Source: Limanda limanda (Eukaryota; Chordata; Actinopteri; Pleuronectiformes; Pleuronectidae). From it: a stretch of DNA of 64,000 nucleotides. The stretch spans positions 17,030,436-17,094,435 of the forward strand of contig NC_083648.1 in assembly GCF_963576545.1 (NCBI RefSeq). The letters run 5' to 3'. Below are positions 20,208 to 33,000 of the stretch, in pieces; the first letter of the stretch is position 1; each line of letters opens with the position of its first letter. The translations under genes and the position numbers were made by a program. The notes under the pieces are model-generated. The model was not told the DNA's origin and ran no database searches. It was given only the letters and a program-made list of their open reading frames with translations.

Positions 20208-22523
20208 CGCTCCCAGGGATTTGACACTGCTATTCAAGCCCTGCGGTTACCATGGTGCCGGCTGCCTTATATGGCCATTGGAGTCAAAGAGCAAAGAGAG
20301 TGGGCTGTGTGGGGCACCATGCACACAAACACACACACACACACACACACATGAAGAATGTGGAGGATCTCTCTCCTCAGAGATGCAGAAAGCGTGACCC
20401 CAAGGCCACAAAAACCACTCTGGCAATACCAGATTACCCAGAAGCCCTGCAACAAACACAAACAAGCCCATCTCCTGCCCACCCTTTTGTCTTTTAGAAA
20501 GCAACCGAACGCTGCATCCCAAAGTTTTTAAACTCCAGCGCACAATTCTACACAGCAGCGCAGAGGTGAGCTTTGTTTCCCCAATGCGAGACCAGCTCTC
20601 CTCGTCCTCCTCCTCCGTTTGAGGAAAAAAAGACCTGCTTTGATCCTGGGTATACGTGCGAAGCGGCTTGCTCCAGAGCAGCTTATTGTGCTGGGAATAA
20701 AGGTTACCATTTTGTGGTCATTGCTCATTTTCTCAAAGGGCGTCTGTCTCCGCGCTTTGTGGAGCACATGGTGATTTGTGTTCGAGGTCACCCCGAGAGG
20801 TCAAGCTGACTTTCACACCCCTGTCACGGTGGAAAGCCCAGGGTCAAATGCAGATAAAGTAGAGGAGAGGACACACAGCAACCCTGGATAAGAGCTTTAA
20901 GAGATAAAGTGATGAATCTGCTCGTAGATGTGCCGCTTTGCGTGGATGGGGGTTGCAGCCGCAGATAAAGTGGTGCTGCCTTCAGAGATTCACTATGTGC
21001 AACTTGTTGTCTTATCTAGGGAGCGATTGCAGAGATTTTACAGGCATTCTTTTCCCCTGTGGACGTTTTTATGGCATTCCCTAAATCTAAACCCAGCTTT
21101 ACCCCCCTGAGCATAGAATGTGTGTGTGTGTGTGTGTGTGTGACAGAGAAGCATTGTTTTGACCATTGTGCAGCTAATGGATCATCAGAGGGGTGTGTGT
21201 GTTAATTTGAATGAAAGTCCCTTTAATTAGGCCACTGTGCCTGCTTATTGTCACTTGTTGTGTTGGGAAAGATAAGGCTTGTCAAATAAAGGGGCCTTGT
21301 AAAGCCCTGTGTGATTCAGTGTGTGTGTGGGTGTGTAACAAGATGAGATATCCAACTGTTGTGTAGCCGATAATCAGTATATTTGTGTTAATTGATTCTA
21401 TTTGTTGTTGCTCTAGAGTCTAGAGTAAATATCAGAAAAGTCGCATGTTCTAGTTAGAGCGCCGGAGGCCATTTTTGTCTGGTTGATTATCTGTAAACTT
21501 AATTTCAGTGTTTATTCTAACATTTAGATCTTCTGTAATGTAAATTCATTTTTGTCTGACTTCATTCAGGTCTGCAAAACATCCCCAGGTCACGTGACCT
21601 TAAAACATCACAGGAGTGAGCCGGCTGCAGTCAGTGTTATACTAATAAAGTTATTATTATAAAATACCAGAGAAGAACATTGAGAGCAGCTCATCTTTTT
21701 TTTAACTTCTGTCTTTGCTTATAAAGATGCTGTGAATTATAAAACATTGGTTTCGTCAGCTAATCTAAGACCTTTCTGGTACATGGCCCAAAGTGTTGTT
21801 CTAATCTACACAAAGCAACTGTGTGCGTTTGTGTGTGTGTGCGTGTCTGTGTGTGTGTAAAAGAGACCCAAATGCAGAAGAAAAACTTGATTCTGCAAAA
21901 TATTGGCACAAGAATAGACAAGGCATACAGTGTATAAAGCTAGATACACCGAATGGGGGAGCGTTGTTCCTGCAATAAGCCATCAACAGAAGTAGTCACA
22001 CACTGGAGTAGCATTACGTCTGATTGTGTTTAGGTCAGTGTAAACAAGTAAAGCCAGTATTACCAGCGGCTCTTCTTAATGACAACACAGCAGGGCCTCT
22101 GTTTGAAAAGGACTTCTGTGTCAAAAACGATCGCTATCAGAGAGTTACAGTCGCCCTCTCACACAATCCCGTCTGACTTTATCTCGCTTCCTGTGCTTCT
22201 GTCAACGTCATTTAGCTTGGGCTCGATGACGGGTTATCATCCTGACAGTGACACGTTCATTTAGTAGATATAAAAAAAAAAAGTTGTCCATACTTGATTG
22301 CTCGCTATTTGGGACGAAAATGATACTTTTTAAAAAAGATTTGGAAATGCAAAAGTAGAAAAAACTACAACAATATTGGCAATTATTTAATCAGATTTCT
22401 TAAATAGTATTTCACCGACGGAATGTCAGAGAGGGAAAAGTATGGTACTCTTTGGATTGGAGAGAGAGAGAGAGAAAGAGATGAAAGGGATGCTGTGAAT
22501 GTCTTGATATTTCAGCCTTTGTC

Positions 22524-22564
<41 letters not shown>
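19837..22564. repeat. Cluster of (GT)n/(CA)n microsatellites
   Basis: Dinucleotide tracts lie at 19837-19862, 20173-20208, 20329-20351, 21119-21142 and 22530-22564, with short (GA)n runs near 20102 and 22460. They account for the spurious ORFs rich in Thr/His or Cys/Val here. Confidence 0.85.
20852..21275 (+). promoter_or_regulatory. Cluster of AGATAA (GATA-factor) motifs
   Basis: AGATAA occurs at 20852, 20902 and 20963, each extended as AGATAAAGT. It occurs as its reverse complement TTATCT at 21012, and again as AGATAAGG at 21270. Five perfect WGATAR sites in about 425 bp exceeds chance for such a hexamer. GATA2 is a known endothelial regulator and plvap is the next gene rightward, so an enhancer is plausible. 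This is inference from motifs alone. Confidence 0.35.
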
Positions 22565-22567
<3 letters not shown>

Positions 22568-22940
22568 TTTGAGAGATACCACCGGGGGCACGAGTGATGT
22601 GACCTTTGAACCGACAGTCAGGAATCTGGTTGTCCGGAGTGAGGAATCCAGCAAAGGCAGCAAAAGATTTCGGCCAAGCTGCCAACCTGACAAATAAATC
22701 TGATCTCACTGACGTAGATACAGAGGAGAGAGGGAAAACACTGAAGCTCACAGTCTCATCGAAACAGACTTCAGATCAAACTAAATAAAGGTTTGGATAA
22801 ACGTTTGTTTTCACATTTGCTGCAGTACCACAATTGTCCACTAGAAAAAATATACATGAATTGTCAGATTCATTATTCATTTACCCATTGCTCCCCCCCA
22901 TACATTGAGTGACCTGGTATTGTCTGGGATCATAGACTGT

Positions 22941-23640
22941 ATATAAACAGGGTGGGATAGTCCATGTGCGCCCACAATAAGAGGGGGGGATTTCTCCTAT
23001 ACCTGTATAAATGTATCTACTACTTTATGGTTATGTTAAATCAGTTCTAATATTGTTAGAAGATGGTCTTTACTGACAGATGGGTTCATATTTTTTTGTA
23101 TCTTTATTTTTACATGAATATGTTGAGTATTTTCAAACCAATCAGCTATAAATATAGAAATATAAGATCTCGAACCAATTAAATGTGTTGAACTTGAGCT
23201 ATTTTGATGACTTGTAAAGAGGCCTGGAAAGAGGATGTATGAAAGAACGCAAATCAGTCAGTTGCTCCTGGGAAAAGTTCGGAGGGAGCCCATATGACAA
23301 TAGAGCAGGAGTCTAGAAAATTCACAGCTAGCGAGTGGGCGTGTTAATGATGTCTCTGACACGGGATGGACGCTAAACTGACAAAAATCCAAAATAATAA
23401 AAATAACTCGGGATGAAAAAAAGAGGTGTCTACTTCAGTATGTTTGGGGTTTCCAAGGGTGACACCCACTTTTAGAGCTCCTGGTAGTCTGCGTAGCATC
23501 AGGTAGACACGTTTCCGGGCTCCGCCATGTTTGTCTTGTACAGAAGGTTACCACTGGTGTTTCCTTATGTTTCTTTTGCCAATGCATTCTGATCACACAA
23601 AAGATACCGCTTGGTCCATTGTCCAAATTGTCTTTGTTCA
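22941..23640. repeat. Probable dispersed repeat fragments
   Basis: ATAGACTGTATATAAACAGG at 22931-22950 and the block near 23440-23620 resemble common teleost interspersed repeats by composition and phrasing. No second full copy lies in this window, so the call is weak. Confidence 0.3.
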
Positions 23641-26600
23641 GGTCTTTACTGGGGTGAAAGGTCCCCGAGTGTGTTGTGTAACCGGAGGAACATAATTAAC
23701 TAGTCATGGGTGTAATTTGAAACCGTTCTTTGAGGTTGAGCTGATTGGGATCATAGCATGTGAGCTACTATTCTATCGCAGTGTGTGAAAGTTCAGTGGC
23801 CTTTTGTTAACATCTAACCCTGAAGATGTCACAACTAAACCTACATGCAAGTTTTTTCATATCATCCTTTGTAACATAGATTTTTTTTTTTTTTCAAATG
23901 CTTGCAAGTTGCTTTATAAATACATTTTGACTGATTTCTTACTTTCATCACTCACATTTTTGATACTGTTATATGCGGGAAAGTGTTTGCTCTTAGCTGA
24001 GCAGAGACAACACATTTGGCATAGATTTCTCATGTTTAATTCAAAGTTTCCTCCCGATCAATACTTTGTTTCACCATATGAGAATATTTTTGCATCAGCC
24101 TCTCTGCCAGATTAAAGGGGGCTCAGGGTTTTATGGTAATCCAGATAACTGAGTAAATCAGTTTATTGGAGCACATCCCAGTTTCCCTCAAATGTAAATC
24201 ACACCTTTTAACGATCCAAAATCTTGAGAGCCTGTGTTTTGTGATGTTGTGTACAATCAAACGTTTGTTGAACTTGTCACGTGCCCTATAACTCAAATTT
24301 AAATTGATCCTAAATTTCCTTTGGCATTAAATTGTAGGACGTTCTTTCAAAGCTGTGATAATAAGGTGGGTCATCAAGCCCCACCCCTTTGGCATTTTCG
24401 GGCAGGCCCAAACACGAGCCACCCGGCCATTGATTCAGTTAACATTTCCACCACTGAAGTTAACCTTTAAGGTCCGTTACAGAGGATCATCCCATAGCAA
24501 ATACTATTTCGCCCCTTTCTCCCATACACACCCCCACCACCCACACGGCTCTCTCTCTTAAGCTAGTCCAGCCCCCTCCCCGAGGCATCCCCAGCAACCA
24601 CTGTAATTCAATATCAGGGTGTTAGCAGCGTGCTCTCAAGCGCATCAGCATATGGAAAGTAGGTCTTTATTTAAAGTAATCATGAGGCGTTAGTGCAGCC
24701 TTCTTGCGGGGACGGCATTTCCATCACGCTCCGATGGCCGTCAAATGTTTAGACTTGCTGTGACAGCTTCACCCGGAGACCAGGGTGACCTGTGACCTCT
24801 GAGGAATGGACAAGGCTGCAAACAAAAACAGGAGCCTTTTGTGCGCGTCAAAGGAAAAACATCTGCTGGGCTGAGGACACAGAGAGAAGAGGGGGATTAA
24901 CTCTCGGGCATTCAAAGTTTGGTCTTTTAGCCACCTCCGATGAGAGGTGGCTGATGGGAACACGCCGGAAGCCACTGTACATCACATGATTACGACGCAA
25001 ATCCTCCTTATTTCACCCATTAATGCCCCAGCTGCCTCCTTGGTTCAGAGGCAGAAATTGATTACAAAGAAAATGCAGATAAATGCAATGTGAGGGGTAA
25101 TTTCTTCGCGGCTGTGTCTCTTATCACATCACCACAGGAGCCACTGGTCACAGCCAGTCTTTCAATTTTAAATTAAATTTGAGCCTGAATAAATGATCTG
25201 AGACGATTGCACATCACAGGGGCTGTTGAGAAAAATTCATGTGAAAAATTCTGGCTTTGATATCATCATGCATTGTCATGATAAATGAGTGTCTGATTAT
25301 TTATTTTTTAAACCCCCTCTGACGCAGTACAGTATCATTTAAATTCAGGCTGATTTGATGCTGCCCACTCAGTAGCTGGAGCGAAGATAACAAAGAAAGC
25401 GTTCCCCTCCTTTCTCCACTTAGCACACGTGCAGTTATTTAGCACCGTGTTGTTTATTTGTGTCTGTCCAGTCTGGTGGTCAGCTCAGGCATTTACCACT
25501 TCCCCTCCTATCCCCCCCCTCTCTCTCTAACAGAGAGCTCTTTCTTCTGGTCGGGCCACTGATATCGTACATGGATGTGATATGAGTAACCAGATCTTTC
25601 AGAGCTATAAGCGTCTCTGGAGTGTGTCGTTCAGGCTTCACCACGAAGAAGAAGACGAATTGTCATTTTTACGTCTTTTGGAAAAAATAAATGTGGTAAA
25701 TGGTGAGAGCCAAATGTTGGATGAGAAGAGCTATTGGCTTATTTGTAACCAGATGCTTATGTGAGGCTGTAGCCAGGCTTAACATAAAAACAGGAAACAA
25801 AAAGGTAGCTACGACCAAATGAAGAAAAAACAGTGGCACATGATTTAATATTTGAAATAAAAGTAGTTTTTTGATTGGTTTAAACAAATTACATATACCA
25901 TTTTAATTTCTCAGCTTTACAGGAGGCAACATTTGCAGTGTCTGTCTTTTTAGCAGATTTATGCAACAATAACAACGTTTGAAGCATGAACTGGTGAAAT
26001 TTTGTGCAGATCTTGACGACAATACTGATTTTACTTGATCAAAATAAATATTTTCATGAGAGTGATGTTTATTCAGTTAAGCTGTTGGGTCTGGACATTT
26101 TCAGAAGTTTGACTTTCACACATGAAGAACACAGCAGGAGATTGTCTGGATCAGACTTGTTCGCAACAACAGGAAAATGTCTGCAGCAGGACACGATGTA
26201 AAAAAGCACTTGAATAATTTTATTTCCAACTTCCTTCCATCAAGATTTTACTAGGAGGCGGCAAGAAAATGTTCTGAGAAACTGACATTTGTGTTATCAC
26301 ATACAGCCCCTCCAGAAAATGTCAGGTTAATATCTGGAGTTCAGTCCATGTCTGAGATCAACTTTACAGTAGGGTAACAAATAATTGTTTCATCTATATC
26401 AGAGAATGGATATTTTGCCTGTGTTTAATGTAAGATCTTTGCAAAAGATGTCTGCCTACAGATAAGTATCTAATTTCAGTACTTGTATATGGACCATATT
26501 AATAAAGTGGCCTGGGGTGTGGTTAATGTAATTTCCTAATTGTTGAATTTTAAGAATATATTTTACTTTAAGCATTCTTCAACCTTAGCCTGCAGCTTGA

Positions 26601-26954
26601 AATAATCCTACAATCGATATGAAAACAAAAATCCAATATGGTTATATGCTTTAGTGAGAAAAATCTGCAGCACTGAATGCACATTTCAGACAGATGTCTA
26701 TTACAGATGTATTTACTTGTAGTACAGTTGTTAGTTTAACAATTCAGGAGCGTAGACTGTGTGAGAGACCCTCAGTCCATCAAATATTAAATACAAATAT
26801 CAGATCAAAAAAGTAAAGGCCATGAATATGTATAAAAACATCGTCCCCCGTCTTCCACCATATTTTCATGTTCTCTCTGTTCTATTTGGTTCATTTATTT
26901 CGATTATTTACATATCTTCATCAGTCAGTGTTCAGCTGCTGAAGCAATATTTGC

Positions 26955-26968
26955 CCACTAGGTGGCAG
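26955..26968 (+). promoter_or_regulatory. CTCF-like core motif
   Basis: CCACTAGGTGGCAG matches the vertebrate CTCF core pattern CCASYAGRKGGCRS at every position. It sits in the nr2f6-plvap spacer, where an insulator would be useful, but occupancy cannot be told from sequence. Confidence 0.45.
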
Positions 26969-28139
26969 CATGTTCCATGACAATTACTGTGTGTGTGTGT
27001 TTGTGCGTGCATGTTGAATATTGCATCGAGGCTGTTGTCTAACTATACCATCAGTACAAGTGAAAACAGAGGTAGAAAAGCTGTATGTTTACTTTCATTA
27101 TCTTATTTCAATTACAACAATTCCTCATGAGCATTTTAACATGAGCTTTACAGTTACCAGACTGTGTGTGTGTATGTGTTGTACATTACTTGATGTGTTT
27201 GTTTATCTTTTCGGATGTCTCCACAGTGTCTTCCAATTCGCAGAATTTTTTATAATGGAGTTCTGAGTAAAATTCTGATGAATTAAGAACAGAGTTGTTT
27301 ATCGGAGGGCTGAGTTCAGTGTGCCACTATTGTTTCTTTGTGTTAATGAGTTTTGGAACTGAAGTCTTAGGCTTGCCTTTTAAAGCCGTAGTATTTTACA
27401 TTTACAGCCAAAACAGGCTGATCTCACTGGAGCCTCAGTGTGTGTTGTGTGGGTGTTTGTTTTATTCACATACCAGGAACATAGCCTGAGCAGAATGGAG
27501 TGGAATGTTCACTGATTTTGAAGTCAAGTGTTTTCTTCCAAGTTTCAATATAACAAAAGGGAACGACATGACGAATTACATTTTACGATCATGTAAATAC
27601 ACTTAAATTGTGATTATTTGTATATTAGATTGTCCTTAACCACTGTAATGTTCTCCAGCACAATGTACAATGAGACATTCCTTATAGTAATATCAGGGAC
27701 GCAGTTCCTGCTCAAACAGAGTGTCCAAACCAGGGCAAGCGAATCTGACAGGAAACCATCCCTGTAAACACTCTTCAGTTTGTTTAGTGTCTACCAGAAC
27801 ATTTCAGATCTAAACACGCAGACACAATAGGACTCTGTTCCCGCAATACTTGATCCCATGAAGAGTGACGCCCAGAGCCCCCTCCAAAACCTCTTAAAAG
27901 GGTTCGGGTAAGGTTTTTAAAGAAGCAGCGGCCTGTGGTGTGTGGGAGTGGCTGGTTCACCTGTGAGATGCTTTTAAATGAGGCCATCTCAAAGCCACAT
28001 GGACACTTTCTACAGTTGAGAAATGAACCCTATCCAGCTCACATTCATCTTTAAAATACAGTTTATATAATTATCAACCCTCTTAGGTCCTAATGAACAT
28101 AGTTTTAAATTGTATCTGTGATTATCCATGTTGTTATGC

Positions 28140-28235
28140 CTCCGTGCCGGCTTCAGCCAGAGGCAGACATGTTGTGGGGTTGTCCGTCCCATTCCAATAA
28201 AGTGATTATGTTTCGGTGGTCAAAGGTAAAAGTAT
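28140..28235 (+). repeat. Fragment of a teleost repeat (GGTTGTCCGTCCCATTC type)
   Basis: CTCCGTGCCGGC, GGCAGACATGTTG, GGTTGTCCGTCCCATTC and GGTGGTCAAAGGT line up in order with the longer copy at 56660-56960 (CTCCGTGCCAGC, GGTTGTCTGTCTGCC, GCTCAAAGGTCATGGTGAC). Both are noncoding fragments of one family. Confidence 0.5.
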
Positions 28236-28602
28236 TTAGAAGTATGTAGAAGTATGTATGGTTGCAGGAGGCATACAACAAGTCCAGTAATTCTAGTAGT
28301 TAATTAGAGCACTGTCACTGGGAAGGCATTTCGCTATTGAGCAACACAAACACAATGAACATTTTAACTTGAAGAACTATCACTAAACCTCAGCGCTGAG
28401 TTTTAATAACGCTAAATAAATGTTTACAGCAATAATATTTGTATTGCTTCAAAACGTAAATTGATAAAATAAGAGCATTATAAATGATTCAACAAGCCTT
28501 TCTTAATAATTTCAGTTTGCTGTGTTAGCTTTGTTGACAACATCAGAAAGGATCCAAAATACAAATATAGCTAATGAACAAAAAAAAACTCCCTTACCCT
28601 TT

Positions 28603-28658
28603 TTATAGATATGAAGATATAAACAACCCGGTATAGATATGAAGATATAAACAAACCA
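28603..28658 (+). repeat. Short two-copy direct repeat
   Basis: ATAGATATGAAGATATAAAC occurs twice in a row with a few bases between, a recent local duplication in noncoding DNA. Confidence 0.7.
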
Positions 28659-29572
28659 CTTCAATCACAATTAAATCAACACTCAGGCTGTTTATGTCTC
28701 GTATTTGTCTCTGATATCCGGCATTTGTTGGCGCCTTTTATCTGAAATCTCATCCTAAAAGTTGCTGCGTGTTTGGCCGTCAACAGTTCCTCTATGAATT
28801 ACTGCTTCCTGTCAAGATGAGTCCTGGCACGTCAACGACGCCTGGCAGGAAAAAGTTGCGACTGTAACTGTCAAACTCTTGAATTTCACTTTATATTGTG
28901 AGTGTGTGTGTGTGTGTATGTGTGCGTCCTCTGAGACAGAGGGCAACTTACCCACGTCATCATGTTGGACTGAGACTTGCAGCATCAAAGGGCCACTGGA
29001 TGAGAACGTCAGGAGAACAAAATGAGCCATTGTCCTCCTGGCCCGCTGTGCACCGGAAAACACTGTCCATGATCCCATAAAAAATGTTTTTGGCACGTTA
29101 GTGGAGATGTTACTCACAGCTCTTCTGGTGGGCTCTTCGTGGAACTGTGGGCACAAAGGAAAAGGAAGGTGTTGTCAACTCAAAGGTCTTGTGATCAATG
29201 ACAAAAAAGACTTTTCCAATATGCACCTGTGTTTTAAAGCTGCAACAGTTGTTGTAATGTAAATCAAATCAGTTTTATGGAAGGGAAATAATAAAAATCG
29301 AAATATTTTGTTTTGTTTTTTACGCGCCGCATGAAACTCTTAATGTTTCGAACACAAACTTAGCCTGAAATATATGTTTGTTACGGGGACTGATTGGGAC
29401 AAAGAGCAAGTCCCATTACAACTTAAGGTGAAGAAATGTTTAATGTAAGGTTTGGGTTAGTGTGAGGTAAAGTAGTGGTTATAGTTGCAGTTCTTAATAA
29501 AGTGTATGTATGTTGATCTAATGTAATGGAAACCCAATTGAGCATGTGTATGTGAGAGATAAAAAAGGGAGA

Positions 29573-29577
29573 TGTGT

Positions 29578-29657
<80 letters not shown>
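29573..29657 (+). repeat. Long (GT)n microsatellite upstream of plvap
   Basis: About 85 bp of nearly pure GT/TG (one TC interruption near the start) ends about 350 bp before the plvap start codon. Its position in the proximal promoter makes length variation potentially relevant, and (GT)n can adopt Z-DNA. Confidence 0.9.
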
Positions 29658-30009
29658 AGCAGGGGGGGGCAGACGATGAAGGGAGGAGACTGAGGCTCGG
29701 TCAACTTGTGTGAGGCATGGAGAATTTATAAATCCTCACCCATGGTTACACCTTGGTCACAATCTGATCACTTCTCATGCTGTCAACACTGCAGAGAGGA
29801 AAGGTGTAGCCCACATGTGCAACGTGTTGGGTTTTCTGTAGAGGAAGCAGCACAAGCTTCTGTTCATTTGGAGTGCCGAGCAGGAACGTGTCCATCCTCT
29901 GATATAGTGATGGACCTCATTTAAACTTTGCCAGCTGTTCAGTGTTATCCTCAAGTTTCGGACTGTACGAGACCATTTCTTCATCGACCCTCCTTGGCTT
30001 TCAGCAACC

Positions 30010-33000
30010 ATGTACAGCAGCGGCTACTCCCAGGTCTCCAAGCACGGTCCAGGCGGCCTAAAGAGGACGCAGTACCGCTCCAAGGGCAAGAGCTGTGGCT
30101 ACTACATGCGCATTGTCTTCTTCTTCTCTTCGCTCATTCAGTCCCTGATCATAGTCAGCCTGGTGCTCTTTCTGGTCTACGGTAAGACACAGGACTCGGC
30201 GTCCACAGAGCGCATCCATGACCTGGAGGAGAGCTTCAGCCGACTCTCCATAGAGAACGTCGCCCTCAGGCAACAGAGGAAGAACCTGACCAACTTACTC
30301 AACACAACCCTGACTCTCAAGGCTCGCAATGACTGGGACCTGGTAAGGTTCCGCCACTACACCAACATCTCAACATTCGTCATCCAAGACTATGAAAGGA
30401 AACTGGTGAGTAACTAAATCAAGCTTTTTTTTGTCATTGTATATCTAATATGCAAGTTCCTGTCTTGTGTCATTTTATTCCCTTTATCGTTATTCGACCA
30501 CTATAGAAATTCAGATGTGATTATATCCGAGTCAGCCTGGTTTACTAATTGTAATTTGCTTTCAGATACATCTTTAATTATATTTAATATGAGTTAAAGA
30601 ACCACTCAAAACATATTTGTAAGACAAGACAGTGTTAAACTTGGATAAAAGTTCAATGTTTGTTTATATTTCCCAACTTGTCTAGAACTAATTACTAAAA
30701 CACTAATGACTTTTCTTGTATTAATATGAACAGCAACAGTGCAAACAAGAGCTCTTCATGTGCAGCGCCTCTCCCCGTTTTGCTTGTGACTGCTCAGCAA
30801 GATGTAAGTGTGATATTTCAAACCACAAAATATTAAAGCAACAAATAAATGATTTCACTTTGTCTTTCCTGTAATAAAAATGTAATACACGTTGTTTTTT
30901 TTTTAAATCAGCTCCAGATAACTGTAACTGTGGCTCGCTGGTGGAGCGGCTGAAAGCTCGGCTTGAGTTAGTGGAGTCCAACTTCACCCAAACGATACAG
31001 AGGATGAGGACAGAAGTGGAGCAGACCGCCACAGAGAGGGACTACATTAACCTGGAGGCCATCCGTTTGAGAAGGGAAAAATCCATACAGGAAAAAGAGT
31101 TGCAGTTCAACAAAGAAAAATGTAAAGATGACTTCTTCCAGTCCTTGAGTGGCGTCTCCAACGTCTCCAAGGCTTTCCTCAAGAAGATTGAATCCCTCTT
31201 CCCCACACACCTTGCCTTCCAGCTCACCTGCTCAAAACAGAGGGAATACCTGGAGCAGATCCAGACCAACTGCACCAGCCTGTCCAGAGAAGTGGAGGAC
31301 AAGTTCCAGCGTTACTTGAACAGTGTGGGAGACCAGGTGTCAGACATCCATGCTGAGAGCAGCCGCCTGAAGGCAGAGAACTGGCGCCTGAACAGTGATT
31401 ACCGCGTGTGCACCAAGAACCGCTCGGGCCTGATCGAGGAGCACAAAGAGAAGTTAGACAGGCTTCAGCAGAAAAACGATCAGGAAAAGGAGAGACTCCT
31501 GATGGATAAGATGAGGTTAAATGGAGAAATAGAAGTCCTGGTAAACAATGTCAAATTCAAAATTAAGGAAGTGGATCACCTCACACAGCAAATCAGACAT
31601 CTCAACATGTCCTGCACGTCTAAGGTAAGAAAAAAAAAACCAGCCATGACTAAATACATAAAAATGTTTAGGCTCTTCAGGGAGTAAGGAGCATCATGAC
31701 CTTTAGGGACCTCAAGCTGGGTTTCTGAGCTCTTTAACATTCTTTAGTCATATCTTAAAGTAATATTCACATTTTTACTAACAACAAGCTTTAGGCTGCT
31801 GCAGGAGATATTGCATGCTGGTGGAAATTATCTAATAACCCATCCCGTTATATGTATCGTCTTACATTTGGGTTACACCTATAGACATACGTAAATACAA
31901 ACAAAGCCCATATCAAAATTATGCTCTCAAGATCACAGCTAACAGATCAAAGCAGCCTTTCAGATTATTGGAAATGTCCAAGATCCAAGTGCAGAGGAGG
32001 GAGCATGTCTGCCTGTAGAGAACAGGAAGAGAGCAGGGTCTGTTGTTATGTTTACTGTCAGTTGCTGTGTTAAAGGAATTATTAAGAGTCTAGATTTGAA
32101 GCCCTATGATGTTTCTTTTAGGAATCGGGTTTACAACATAAAACTGACTCAATATAGTAATTTATGTGTCAATTCAAAACATGTTGCCTGGTGAGATGTT
32201 ATGTCCATTGATTTGTTTTTCCTATATTAACAATGCTCTCTTTTCATTTCAGCCAGGGTTTGCCGCTGGGTCGAACTCTCGGCCAGGCACATCAAATCAG
32301 CCTGCGTGGGGTGGTGGGTATGGTGGTGGTGGATCCAGCTCTGCTGGTGGGGCTCAGCTTAGTAGGACAGGGTCAGGTGGGTTGGGCTCAAGCCTTGGCT
32401 CCTCTGGATCATTGTTCAATAAGCAAGGATCAACTGGGACAGGCTCCTCAAGCTCATCTTTCATGTCACCTGGGTCGAGTTCAAGCCTTGGCTCCTCTGG
32501 ATCATTGTTCAATAAGCAAGGATCTACTGGGACGGGCTCCTCGAGCTCATCTTTCTTGTCACCTGGGTCGAGTTCAAGCCTTGGCTCCTCTGGATCATTG
32601 TTCAATAAGCAAGGATCTACTGGGACAGGCTCCTCAAGCTCATCTTTCTTGTCACCTGGGTCAAGTTCAAGCTCTTCTGGATCATTGTTTAATAAGCAAG
32701 GATCTACTGGAACAGGCTCCTCAAGCTCATCTTTCTTGTCACCTGGGTCAAGTTCAAGCCTTGGCTCTTCTGGATCCTTGTTTAATAAGCAAGGATCTAC
32801 TGGAACAGGCTCCTCAAGCTCATCTTTCTTGTCACCTGGGTCAAGTTCAAGCCTTGGCTCCTCTGGATCAATATTCAATAAGCCAGGATCTACTGGGACG
32901 GGCTCCTCAAGCTCATCTGGGTCGAGTTCAAGCCTTGGCTCCACCGGGTCAGGCCTCAGTAGGTTTGGATCAGCTGGGAAGAGCTCTTCAAGCTCATCAC

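Noticed and set aside
19900..20550. Several 80-160 residue open frames near 20 kb
   Set aside because: They are translations of (GT)n/(CA)n and (GA)n tracts and show no conserved protein features.
23435..23626. A 63-residue minus-strand frame that looks protein-like
   Set aside because: It lies in a block that looks like interspersed repeat, with no splice partner or known family; left as probable repeat.
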